A stretch of DNA of 43,075 bases. It comes from an uncultured Prevotella sp. (GTDB taxonomy: Bacteria; Bacteroidota; Bacteroidia; Bacteroidales; Bacteroidaceae). A program made the position numbers and the translations under genes. How positions within the stretch are numbered: position 1 is the first letter of the stretch; every line of letters starts with the position of its first letter. The DNA is taken from the NCBI GenBank assembly GCA_900541575.1, contig UQKO01000015.1, positions 1 through 43,075 of the forward strand. The letters are read 5' to 3'. Shown piece after piece: positions 16,573 through 24,675 of the stretch. The notes under the pieces are model-generated. The model ran no database searches. It was not told where the DNA came from and worked only from the letters and a program-made list of their open reading frames with translations.

Positions 16573-16597
16573 ATGTGCGTAGTTCATCTGCGCACAT
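16573..16597 (+). other. Tight intercistronic hairpin before the second phosphatase
   Basis: A 10-bp stem (16573-16582 with 16588-16597, one G-U pair) with a 5-base loop lies 30 bases before the phosphatase start. It covers an earlier in-frame ATG, supporting the start at 16627. No U tract follows. Confidence 0.6.
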
Positions 16598-16626
16598 CTT
16601 ACTCATTTCCCCTCATCTCACAAATC

Positions 16627-18066
16627 ATGGTAAAAATCACTTCTAGCCTTTTCTCTCTAACAGGCTTTGCAGAAACTAGGCAAGGCGGTCGTCCCGAAAA
16701 TCAAGACGACTTTGCCTTTAGCGATACTCCGTTAGGTTTTCTTGTGGTGGTATGCGATGGAATGGGAGGAGGACCTGGTGGAAAGACAGCTTCGTCTGTG
16801 GCCAAGGCAGAGATTGTAAGAAGTCTTATACACGCTACTTCGCAAATGTCTATCCAAGAAGCTCTATGTCAAGCCGCTGCGACAGCCGATGCTGCATTGA
16901 AGGCATACATTGCTCACGATCAGCGCTTGGCTGGTATGGGATCCACCTTTGTGGCCATCCTCATACGCCAATCATCGGCTATCATAGCTCATGCAGGTGA
17001 CAGCCGCTGTTATAGGCTCCATCGCGGGCGAATGGTGTTTCGCACGCGAGATCATTCACTCGTGGGAGAACTCGTTCGCAAACGAGCTCTGACGGAAGAG
17101 CAAGCACGCACCTCGCCGCAGTCGAATCTTATCACGCGTGGGCTCGGTTCGGTGAGCAACACGCAGCCCGACGTAGACATTGTGCCCTATTGCAGAGGCG
17201 ACCGCTTTGTGCTGTGCACCGATGGTGTGTGGGGCATCATGGAGCAAAGCCAACTCTTGAGCAGATTCCGAGAGATGAAGAATCTGTCTACAGACGTGCT
17301 TCGTATGGCTGATGAAATAGATCGTATAGGATTTGGTCAGGGTGGACATCACGACAATCACACCTTTGTCGTGATAGACATGGAGGCCAACTCCACCTTG
17401 AAAGATTCTCTCTCTCTGCGTCTTCTTCAGCCTCGAATGCTCATGATTGCTTCTGCTCTCGCCCTTCTCCTTTTCATCGGAGTGGGAAGTATAGCTTGGC
17501 TATGTAGCCCTTCTAAATCGTCAACGTTTGTCGGTGGAGGTGGCTATACTCCCACATCAGTGGAGCCCTCCCGCCAATCTCAACTCTTCACACCACAGGA
17601 TCCTGCAATGCCCGTCGATAGCGGTAACGCTTCATCGACTACTGACACCTTGCACTCAGCCTCAAAGCCAGACACCGCACGGCAACGTCCAGCCCCTTCT
17701 CTCCCCGATAATCATCGTCTGCACGATGCACAGCTTCTCGAAGAGATAAGACACAAAGTCAACCAACTTCATGACATTCGATATAAGAAGGAAAAGGACG
17801 CCACGAAGCGTTCAGAGCAATTGGTGGATGAAATCCTTTCCCAACTCAATGATTTACGCAATGAGTGCGAATTGCTGAAAAACGATAGCATCTCGACAGA
17901 AGCTCAAAATGCTCATAAATTAGCTAAAAGTCATGAGAAGCATTTAAAAGCGGTGCGTTTAGTCAATGGTTTCTATGTCATTATAGAAAAGGGCAGAAGT
18001 GTAGCCGAACGCTTGCAACGGAAACTTGACAAAATTGCAGAGTTGCGAAAATCTCAATCACATTAA
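16627..18066 (+). CDS. Transmembrane PP2C-family Ser/Thr phosphatase (second)
   Basis: A 479-residue PP2C phosphatase, start MVKITSS (the frame is open 18 codons earlier inside a hairpin). Motifs PENQDDF, VCDGMGGGPGG, GMGSTFVA, HAGDSRCY, LCTDGVWG and HHDNHTFV complete the metal centre. The catalytic domain (about 1-255) is followed by one membrane helix (about 270-292), a Pro/Ser/Thr-rich stretch and a charged coiled coil (about 370-479) that is probably periplasmic. It is clearly related to the first phosphatase (shared GGGPGGKTAS block) but with a much longer outer part, so the two likely differ in location or partner rather than chemistry. It ends 6 bp before the WG-repeat gene. Confidence 0.92.
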   Translation: MVKITSSLFSLTGFAETRQGGRPENQDDFAFSDTPLGFLVVVCDGMGGGPGGKTASSVAKAEIVRSLIHATSQMSIQEALCQAAATADAALKAYIAHDQRLAGMGSTFVAILIRQSSAIIAHAGDSRCYRLHRGRMVFRTRDHSLVGELVRKRALTEEQARTSPQSNLITRGLGSVSNTQPDVDIVPYCRGDRFVLCTDGVWGIMEQSQLLSRFREMKNLSTDVLRMADEIDRIGFGQGGHHDNHTFVVIDMEANSTLKDSLSLRLLQPRMLMIASALALLLFIGVGSIAWLCSPSKSSTFVGGGGYTPTSVEPSRQSQLFTPQDPAMPVDSGNASSTTDTLHSASKPDTARQRPAPSLPDNHRLHDAQLLEEIRHKVNQLHDIRYKKEKDATKRSEQLVDEILSQLNDLRNECELLKNDSISTEAQNAHKLAKSHEKHLKAVRLVNGFYVIIEKGRSVAERLQRKLDKIAELRKSQSH

Positions 18067-18072
18067 AGCCTC

Positions 18073-19464
18073 ATGTTACGTAGCAAAATACATAAGTTAG
18101 TTCTTCTTCTTTCCTTGTCGTCGTCTCTCCCCTCTATGGCGCAGACGGCCGTATGGCTCATGCCTCCTGCTTCCTATTCAGATTGCACTTATTTAGGCAA
18201 AGGACTATTTAAGTTGGTCAAAAATGGGAAGGTGGGATTGTTGGATGCTAGCGGAGCTATGGTCGCTCCTTGTGAATATACTGCCCTTACTTCTTTCTAT
18301 GAAGGAAAAGCACTGCTCACGCAGTCCACTCCTAAGGGTGATCGCGTAGTAGGATGCATCGATGAGCAGGGTATCTTTCATCGTTTTTCTAAAGATTATT
18401 ATACCCTTCAAGGACAGGCTTTCTTTTCCGACGGAGTTCTCTCTGTGAGCAACGGACAAGGCAAGCTAGGCTACATCGACCAGTTGGGCAATGAAGTAGT
18501 GGGCTTCGATGGAAAATACGATCGTATCAAGCCTTTTACCGAAGGCTATGCGGCTGTGTTTCGAAAGAAAGCCTACCGGCTTATCGACAAAACTGGCAAT
18601 GAAGTGCAATTCCGCTTCAGTACGGTAGGCGAACTTTATGGTGGCACGAATGCCTACAAGGGTGAAGTCTACGTATGGGACACCGATGGTGTATTCTATG
18701 TGTATAACACACAGCGTGGAGGTGTATGCCAAAAGCGCAAACTCCCCTCGGGTAGCCGTTCGTTCGACTATCTATATCGTCTCAGTTGCATCACGGGTCA
18801 GTCGCGCACATTGCCCACTACAGAATATTTAGTGGCGGGAAAGAGAGTACTTTCGCCTGTCAGTGTCAATGGATTGATGGGCTATCAGCAGGGCTCCGAC
18901 GAGGTTCTTCCTCCTCAGTTTACTTCCGCCTCCGACTTTGTAGATAGTTATGCCATGGTGAACACCTCACAAGGTTTAGGTATTTTGCGCTATGTGGACG
19001 GACAGAAACTCGATGTCGTGGGCAACTCTTCTCCTGTGAAATACTATGGGACAACTGCCACTTGTCGGCTCTCTCTCTCTGTGCCCGAGGCTTGGGTGGG
19101 CAAATCACTGCAAGTGTACCTCATTGACGATGAAGGACGCTCACTCAAATTTAAAGCGCATGATTCGTATTTCACTTTCGACTTCAGCCCTCATCGTTCG
19201 CAACACACGTTTACGGCTGAGGTGGAAAACGAGGGCTTGATAATCTGCCGCAAGGAGTTGACCTATCAATTCAATCATCGTATTCGCTGTGTCACCTGTG
19301 GCCGTGATGTGGCAGATTGTAGCTACCATGGAAAACATCCTGTAGCTCAGCCAAAAACTGCTCCTACAAGTACACCCGCATCGAATGCGCAAAAAAAGAA
19401 AGAAAAACTATGTAGCACCTGTGGCTTGCCCATCAGCAAGTGTAAGTATCAGGGTGTGCATTGA
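18073..19464 (+). CDS. Exported WG-repeat protein with twin Cys/His motifs
   Basis: A 463-residue exported protein. A signal peptide (residues 1-23, ending SMAQ) is followed by WG-type repeats of the 'lv.nGk.GliD..G' kind, for example KLVKNGKVGLLDASGAMVAP and NGQGKLGYIDQLGNEVV, typical of bacterial beta-repeat binding proteins. The C terminus has two copies of a motif: CVTCGRDVADCSYHGKH (from residue 406) and CSTCGLPISKCKYQGVH (from residue 447), separated by a Pro/Thr/Lys linker. The shared pattern CxTCGxxxxxCxYxGxH would suit zinc binding or a redox pair. The start is 6 bp after the phosphatase stop, so the two are probably co-translated. Confidence 0.85.
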   Translation: MLRSKIHKLVLLLSLSSSLPSMAQTAVWLMPPASYSDCTYLGKGLFKLVKNGKVGLLDASGAMVAPCEYTALTSFYEGKALLTQSTPKGDRVVGCIDEQGIFHRFSKDYYTLQGQAFFSDGVLSVSNGQGKLGYIDQLGNEVVGFDGKYDRIKPFTEGYAAVFRKKAYRLIDKTGNEVQFRFSTVGELYGGTNAYKGEVYVWDTDGVFYVYNTQRGGVCQKRKLPSGSRSFDYLYRLSCITGQSRTLPTTEYLVAGKRVLSPVSVNGLMGYQQGSDEVLPPQFTSASDFVDSYAMVNTSQGLGILRYVDGQKLDVVGNSSPVKYYGTTATCRLSLSVPEAWVGKSLQVYLIDDEGRSLKFKAHDSYFTFDFSPHRSQHTFTAEVENEGLIICRKELTYQFNHRIRCVTCGRDVADCSYHGKHPVAQPKTAPTSTPASNAQKKKEKLCSTCGLPISKCKYQGVH

Positions 19465-19579
19465 TCCGATATGGTGGAATCTCTGGGTCGCGAGGTATCT
19501 GAGAGTTCTTTTATAATCTAATCTCGCTCTTTCCTCAAGCAATTCATTCCTATATTCTTAACCCAAACATATGATAACA

Positions 19580-20272
19580 ATGAAGAAAAAACTACTCATT
19601 TGTGCTGTAATGCTCTGCGGACTTACTGCGTATGCACAAAGTGATTTCGGCGAAGAAGAAGCTGGCGCGGGTGTGCCCAAGGCCAAGAAATTTGCATTCT
19701 TTATCGGCCCCAAGGTGGGAGCCACCTTTACCACGATGACCGATCCTAAGCAAGGAGCGCTTTACGACTCCTTCGGAATAGGCTATTCGGGTGGTGTGGC
19801 CGTGCAAGGACGCTTTGGCAACAGCAGTCCGCAATCGCCTGGTGGAACGGGCATTTTTGGCGCAGGCTTGGAACTTAAATACAAACTCAACAGCGTGAAG
19901 ACACTCGGCGTAGACGAAAAAGGAAAAGAAAGCGCCAAACTCAATCTTTCCTATTTTGAAGTGCCTCTCTACGTTCATATCTATCCAGCATACAAGTCGA
20001 AAGCGCTCAACGGTCTCTATCTAGAGGCAGGTGTGTCAGTGGCTGGAACCATGAGCGCTAAGCCCGAAAGCATTATTGCCAATGAAGTCTACTACAAGAC
20101 GGGCGATCTCAAAGGCTTCGATGTGCGTCCACTCGTAGGACTTGGTTTTACCACAAGCTGTGGTTTCGACGTGAATGCCCGTTACTACATTGGCACATCC
20201 AACCTTGCGAAGAATATGGCTTCGAAGCAAAACTCTTTCGAACTTTCATTGTCATGGATGTTCAAACTCTAG
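19580..20272 (+). CDS. Outer-membrane beta-barrel protein (porin/PorT-like)
   Basis: A 230-residue predicted small outer-membrane barrel. Signal peptide MKKKLLICAVMLCGLTAYAQ; I chose the ATG at 19580 over the one three codons earlier because the Lys-rich start fits best, though either is possible. The mature part alternates hydrophobic and polar residues in strands (FFIGPKVGATFTTM, FGAGLELKYKLN, LNLSYFEVPLYVHIYP, LYLEAGVSVAG) and ends in SFELSLSWMFKL with a terminal aromatic-rich strand, as in OMP_b-brl_2 proteins. It lies at the end of the phospho-signalling run and could be its outer-membrane component. Confidence 0.8.
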   Translation: MKKKLLICAVMLCGLTAYAQSDFGEEEAGAGVPKAKKFAFFIGPKVGATFTTMTDPKQGALYDSFGIGYSGGVAVQGRFGNSSPQSPGGTGIFGAGLELKYKLNSVKTLGVDEKGKESAKLNLSYFEVPLYVHIYPAYKSKALNGLYLEAGVSVAGTMSAKPESIIANEVYYKTGDLKGFDVRPLVGLGFTTSCGFDVNARYYIGTSNLAKNMASKQNSFELSLSWMFKL

Positions 20273-20319
20273 CCCTCTCACGCATGTAATCCTTATTCTT
20301 TAACATTGCATCCACTATT

Positions 20320-21753
20320 ATGAAACATTTACTCTATTCAGCCCTCATGGCTCTGGTCATGCTAGCTTTCACCGCATGTTCCAACGATGAAATTGAGATT
20401 TCACCGACGGGAAAGGTCGAAGTGACTGTTCCTACTACCCATCTTTACGATAATTTCAGCATCAGTTCATACCAAAATTTCTTAGGGAACAATGACTCCT
20501 ATCATATAGAGGTACGTCTCTTTATCTACGATCAAGAAGGAAATCTCGTGAAAGAGGAAAGTCAGACATCGCGGACCTTTACAGACTTCAAATTTCCTAT
20601 CAACAATCTGAAAGAAGGCAACTATAAGGTGGTGGCCTTACAGACCATGGTAGACGCTAACGATCAATTGGAAGCTGACGATTTGTCGGAATTCTGGACA
20701 CTCGTAAATAAGACCAAACTCTCCGACTTCCGTGTGGATACTAAATTTCACCAAGTCTATTGGTATGGTGCACTTGGTATGGGGTGGGGAAGTTTAGCTG
20801 TGAAGAATACTGAAAGCAAACTCACTCTGAATATTCAGCCAGTGGGAAGCCTTTTGGATTTTAACTATGAGAACATGGCTTCGACTTCCTACGTAGAATC
20901 GGCTTTCTTCTTCCACAAAGCTCCCGATGGTGTTAACGTGAACTCTATGTTCTCGGGTGAAGATAAACTTTATTATCAAAACTATAATGGTAGTAACACT
21001 TGGAGCCCAGTAAGTGCATTCTATGAGTCTACAGGCTTAGGTGCAGAAGGTGGCAAGACAATGTTCTTGATTGGATGCGGACAGATTCGCGTATGTTTCG
21101 GTGTGGCCAATGCCACGCAATATAGCAACAGCAAGTTCTCTTCTTATCCTACAGGTGGAGTGAACTATACTTTCGAATGGGGCAAGCGCTATCAGGCTTT
21201 CACCGCCTACAATAGTACCACAGAAGATTTCGACTACTTCTTGGGTACAGCTGACGAGTTTACCCCTTGGTATCAGCAGTATAAGAATAGCATTGTCACT
21301 TATTTTGCTCAGCCCACCACTAATTGGGGTACTACGGTCAGCAACGTAAAGTCGTTTATGAATGGTTATATGCTAGGCAACGAAAATGGACAAATTATTG
21401 AAAACGAGGAAGGAAAATACGTTCTGTGGTACAAAGGCAAGTACAAGGAGGATGAGACCGATTATTACTTCAGCAGCAGCACGGGTGGGCTCTATCGTGC
21501 CTATGTATTTGTGAAAAAGGATGTGATTAGTGAAGAAGATATGGCTTCGTATATCAAATCCCTAGGTTATACCTATGTGGGCAAAACCTCGGACAATAAT
21601 GCTTATGTTTTCAAATCGGTCGATAAAAAAACGGCGGTACATTTCGGCTTGAACAACGAAGGCTACTGGTATGTGTGTTTCTTCGATGTGAACAATCCAC
21701 TCAATGCACCTGCTTCCAATGCCTCAATCAAGCGAATGGCGGTAAGTAACTAA
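20320..21753 (+). CDS. Lipoprotein of unknown function
   Basis: A 477-residue lipoprotein with lipobox LAFTAC at Cys20, followed by SNDE, compatible with export to the outer membrane. The first domain (about 30-120) has Ig/transthyretin-like features (VRLFIYDQEGNLVKEE, FPINNLKEGNYKVVAL), weakly recalling Mfa2/FimB-type anchor proteins; the rest is rich in Tyr, Ser and Asn and unrecognised. It begins 47 bp after the barrel gene and may be the last gene of the cluster, since a hairpin follows at 21821. Confidence 0.7.
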   Translation: MKHLLYSALMALVMLAFTACSNDEIEISPTGKVEVTVPTTHLYDNFSISSYQNFLGNNDSYHIEVRLFIYDQEGNLVKEESQTSRTFTDFKFPINNLKEGNYKVVALQTMVDANDQLEADDLSEFWTLVNKTKLSDFRVDTKFHQVYWYGALGMGWGSLAVKNTESKLTLNIQPVGSLLDFNYENMASTSYVESAFFFHKAPDGVNVNSMFSGEDKLYYQNYNGSNTWSPVSAFYESTGLGAEGGKTMFLIGCGQIRVCFGVANATQYSNSKFSSYPTGGVNYTFEWGKRYQAFTAYNSTTEDFDYFLGTADEFTPWYQQYKNSIVTYFAQPTTNWGTTVSNVKSFMNGYMLGNENGQIIENEEGKYVLWYKGKYKEDETDYYFSSSTGGLYRAYVFVKKDVISEEDMASYIKSLGYTYVGKTSDNNAYVFKSVDKKTAVHFGLNNEGYWYVCFFDVNNPLNAPASNASIKRMAVSN

Positions 21754-21820
21754 TTACTTCCAATGGCATTGTTTATCATGAATTCCCTTTTTAGGAATAC
21801 ATGACAAAGACCTAACATAT

Positions 21821-21880
21821 AGAGAGAAGACGTAGCCCAATGGATTATCTATGCTTTCCAGAGGGGGATGTCTTCTCTCT
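21821..21880 (+). terminator. Hairpin closing the phospho-signalling operon
   Basis: A perfect 11-bp stem (21821-21831 with 21870-21880) with a 38-base loop lies 68 bases after the lipoprotein stop. The U tract after it is weak (TTGATT), so it may end transcripts only partly or stabilise their 3' end. The remainder of the gap to 21977 is AT-rich and without clear promoter. Confidence 0.5.
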
Positions 21881-21977
21881 TTGATTAAGGGAAGTCTTGT
21901 CCAGTTTGAATGATTATAGTTGCCATTTCTGACAAAATATCATTCCTATCATATAATCTTAAAAAACAATTTCATCC

Positions 21978-24554
21978 ATGATAAGAATCCTTCTCATACT
22001 CTTTCTCTCTTTCCTAAGCTTCCAACTTCAAGCATCTCCTGCCTATCCGCATCCCATGCAGGTGAAACAAAAAGATGGCAGCCTATTGCAGGTGGTGCTT
22101 CAGGGAGATGAGTCTGCCCATTGCTTTTTCACCCTTGATGGGGTGCCTGTGGTGAAAGCTCAAGACGATAGCTACTATTATGCTGTTCCAGCCCAAGATG
22201 GTGCATCATGGGTGCCCTCCAACGTACTTGCTCATGAAGCAAGCGAACGTACACCGCAGGAGGCCAATTTCGTGAAAGAGCAAACTCTGCCTACAGTGCA
22301 GGTGGTGCGCAAAGTGATGGCTCACTGCATACAGGCTAATAATCAACGACGCTTGGCTCGAAGAAAAGGAGCTCTTGGACATACCACTAGCTACGTGGGC
22401 GACAAGAAGGGCCTCGTTATTCTCGTCAACTTTGCCGATCTAAAAATGCATTCATCTACGGCAAGGAAAGACTTCGACCGCATGTTCAATCTCCCAGGAT
22501 GTCACGACAATGATATGATGGGCTCTGTGAGCGACTATTTCCGCGATCAAAGTTACGGGCAATTCCGCCTCACGTTCGACGTGGTAGGCCCTGTCACAGT
22601 GAGTCAACCTTATGGTTATTATGGAAAGAATAGTGGGAGCTATTCTGATGTGAATGTACGCGATATGGTGGTAGAGGCTTGCAATTTGGTGAGGGGACAG
22701 GTCAACTTTGCCGATTACGATTGGGACAATGACGGCGAGGTGGATCAGATATATCTCATTTATGCGGGCTATGGCGAACAATGGGGAGCTAGTCCCAGCA
22801 CCATCTGGCCGCACGAGAGCCATTTGTCTGATCAAGCGTTGGAAATCGATGGTAAGCGGATTGATACGTACGCTTGTTCCTCTGAACTTTTTGGAAATAC
22901 AGGCAAATATTATAGCGGCATTGGCACAGCTTGTCACGAATTTTCCCACTGTTTGGGACTTCCCGATATTTATGACGTGAACTATTCTGGAGGCATCGGC
23001 ATGGCCAATTGGGATATTATGTCGGGCGGAGGCTATGCGGGACATAGCGGAAAGGGAGAAGCCCCTTGCGGCTATTCTGCCTACGAAAGAGCATTTGCAG
23101 GATGGCTCGAACTGAAAGAAATCAATAGCCCCACCATCGTAACAGAGCTCCCGCCTATCGATGAGGAGCCTATGGCCTATGTGCTTTATAATGAAGGCAA
23201 TAGAGATGAGTTTTTTATTTTGGAAAACAGACAATCGCAAGGATGGTTTACCTACGTGAATCGCACGGATGGTTGTCATGGCATGCTTGTGACCCATGTG
23301 GATTATTCCACCTCGGCTTGGGAACGAAATGCGCTTAATACGAATCCTTCTCACCAGCGATTGAGCTTTGTGCCCGCAGGTGGAGAGTATGGAGATAAGG
23401 TAAAGGTGGGAAGTACGTACCGATGGAATTTCAAGGACGATCATTACTTGTCGCATCTTTTTCCAGGAAAAAAGAAAGTTACAGTTTTTGACAATGCTTC
23501 GCATGCCGACTGTGGCGGTCGGCTCTTTAATGCCAATAGTGATGGCTCTTATGCGCTCAATCTGCCAGTGACTCACATCCAAGAGAAGAATGGGATGATT
23601 TCTTTCTATGTGGCAGGCGGACGCTTGCTCGAGACACCAGAACTGCTTCCTGTTACAGAAATGGGTGAAGGCTCGTTTACTGCTAACTGGAAAGCCGTCG
23701 ATGAGGCTGAACACTATGAACTCGAACTCCAAGATGTGGAGATGGCTTCGCGTCCTACGCGCCATATGCTGCTCAAGGAAACGTTCAACTATTTCCGCCA
23801 TAATAGCGAAGATGGAGGATTTGACGACTTGAGTGAGAATGTGAATCAATATATGGGATCTGAGGGATGGAGCGCAGTGCGTCTATATACTTCGCCCACG
23901 GGAGTGAAACTAGGCACTACCTCCACGGGAGGATGGTTGCAGACTCCAACGTTTTATCCCACAGCCGATTCCGTCACGGTGTGTCTCACCGCTGCTTCGG
24001 TGGATACAGAGGGGGCTGAGATGAGAGTGTCTCTTGAAGGAGAAGATGCTCCGCAAAGTGTAGCTCCGTGTAGTCTATCTTCCGAGCATAGTCCTCTGTT
24101 GTTGCACTTCCCCTGTACATCTAGTGCTTTACAGCACGTAAAAGTGGAGGTAGATAAGCGTAGTTATGTGGATTCTCTCGCAATTTATGATGGGCGATAT
24201 GAGGCTTCGGATTTTCTAAGAGATGATGCCGATCAAGCAGCGTCGTCTGTGGTTTATACCGATGTGCAAGCTACAAGCCTTAAACTCAATCATCTTGGCG
24301 CAAAAGAATATCGTTATCGCGTAAGAGCCTTGGGAGGCGATTTCTTCTCTCCTTGGAGCAGTTACCAGTCTGTCACGCTCCCTTCGGCCGAATCGGCCAT
24401 TCACGGGCTGACTCTCGCTACCGACGATGCTGCGCTTTACTATGATATTTCGGGAAAACTGCTTGAGCAGCGCCCCCATACTCCAGGCGTATATTTAATG
24501 CGTAGAGCAGGACAAGTGACAAAAATAGTAATATCGAACAATGCTGCTCGATAG
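21978..24554 (+). CDS. Secreted M6-family metalloprotease
   Basis: An 858-residue secreted protease. Signal peptide MIRILLILFLSFLSFQLQA is followed by a propeptide-like region (to about 145), then the M6 catalytic domain with GLVILVNFAD, a DWDNDGEVDQIYLIYAGYG stretch (possible calcium site) and HEFSHCLGLPD (His320, Glu321, His324, Asp330), the zinc-binding and Met-turn context of the immune-inhibitor-A family. Residues about 555-800 look like fibronectin-type modules (LPVTEMGEGSFTANWKAV). The tail (YYDISGKLLEQ...GVYLMRRAGQVTKIVIS) resembles the C-terminal regions of Bacteroidales secreted proteins. It would degrade extracellular proteins; the substrate is unknown. It is likely monocistronic. 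Confidence 0.92.
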   Translation: MIRILLILFLSFLSFQLQASPAYPHPMQVKQKDGSLLQVVLQGDESAHCFFTLDGVPVVKAQDDSYYYAVPAQDGASWVPSNVLAHEASERTPQEANFVKEQTLPTVQVVRKVMAHCIQANNQRRLARRKGALGHTTSYVGDKKGLVILVNFADLKMHSSTARKDFDRMFNLPGCHDNDMMGSVSDYFRDQSYGQFRLTFDVVGPVTVSQPYGYYGKNSGSYSDVNVRDMVVEACNLVRGQVNFADYDWDNDGEVDQIYLIYAGYGEQWGASPSTIWPHESHLSDQALEIDGKRIDTYACSSELFGNTGKYYSGIGTACHEFSHCLGLPDIYDVNYSGGIGMANWDIMSGGGYAGHSGKGEAPCGYSAYERAFAGWLELKEINSPTIVTELPPIDEEPMAYVLYNEGNRDEFFILENRQSQGWFTYVNRTDGCHGMLVTHVDYSTSAWERNALNTNPSHQRLSFVPAGGEYGDKVKVGSTYRWNFKDDHYLSHLFPGKKKVTVFDNASHADCGGRLFNANSDGSYALNLPVTHIQEKNGMISFYVAGGRLLETPELLPVTEMGEGSFTANWKAVDEAEHYELELQDVEMASRPTRHMLLKETFNYFRHNSEDGGFDDLSENVNQYMGSEGWSAVRLYTSPTGVKLGTTSTGGWLQTPTFYPTADSVTVCLTAASVDTEGAEMRVSLEGEDAPQSVAPCSLSSEHSPLLLHFPCTSSALQHVKVEVDKRSYVDSLAIYDGRYEASDFLRDDADQAASSVVYTDVQATSLKLNHLGAKEYRYRVRALGGDFFSPWSSYQSVTLPSAESAIHGLTLATDDAALYYDISGKLLEQRPHTPGVYLMRRAGQVTKIVISNNAAR

Positions 24555-24610
24555 ATGATGCACAAGGATTGCCCCGTAATATTGCGCATCAATAGTATTT
24601 AAAGCAAAAA

Positions 24611-24652
24611 ATGGAGGATGCCATCCTTTCATAAGGGAATAGCATCCTCCAT
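24611..24652. terminator. Bidirectional terminator between the M6 protease and ackA
   Basis: A perfect 11-bp stem (24611-24621 with 24642-24652), flanked by CTTTTG on the plus strand and TTTTTGCTTT on the minus strand, lies between converging genes and can end both. Confidence 0.85.
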
Positions 24653-24675
24653 CTTTTGTCTCTCTGAAGTGAGGT

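Noticed and set aside
7465..21753. A Type VI secretion kinase/FHA/phosphatase module
   Set aside because: No T6SS structural gene (VipA/B, Hcp, ClpV, TssJ-M) is present in the window, so the association cannot be supported.
22452..23849. A 465-codon open frame on the minus strand opposite the M6 protease
   Set aside because: It is rich in His and Ile, lacks known motifs and is fully antisense to a gene with a clear catalytic site. It is a shadow of the codon bias of the real gene.
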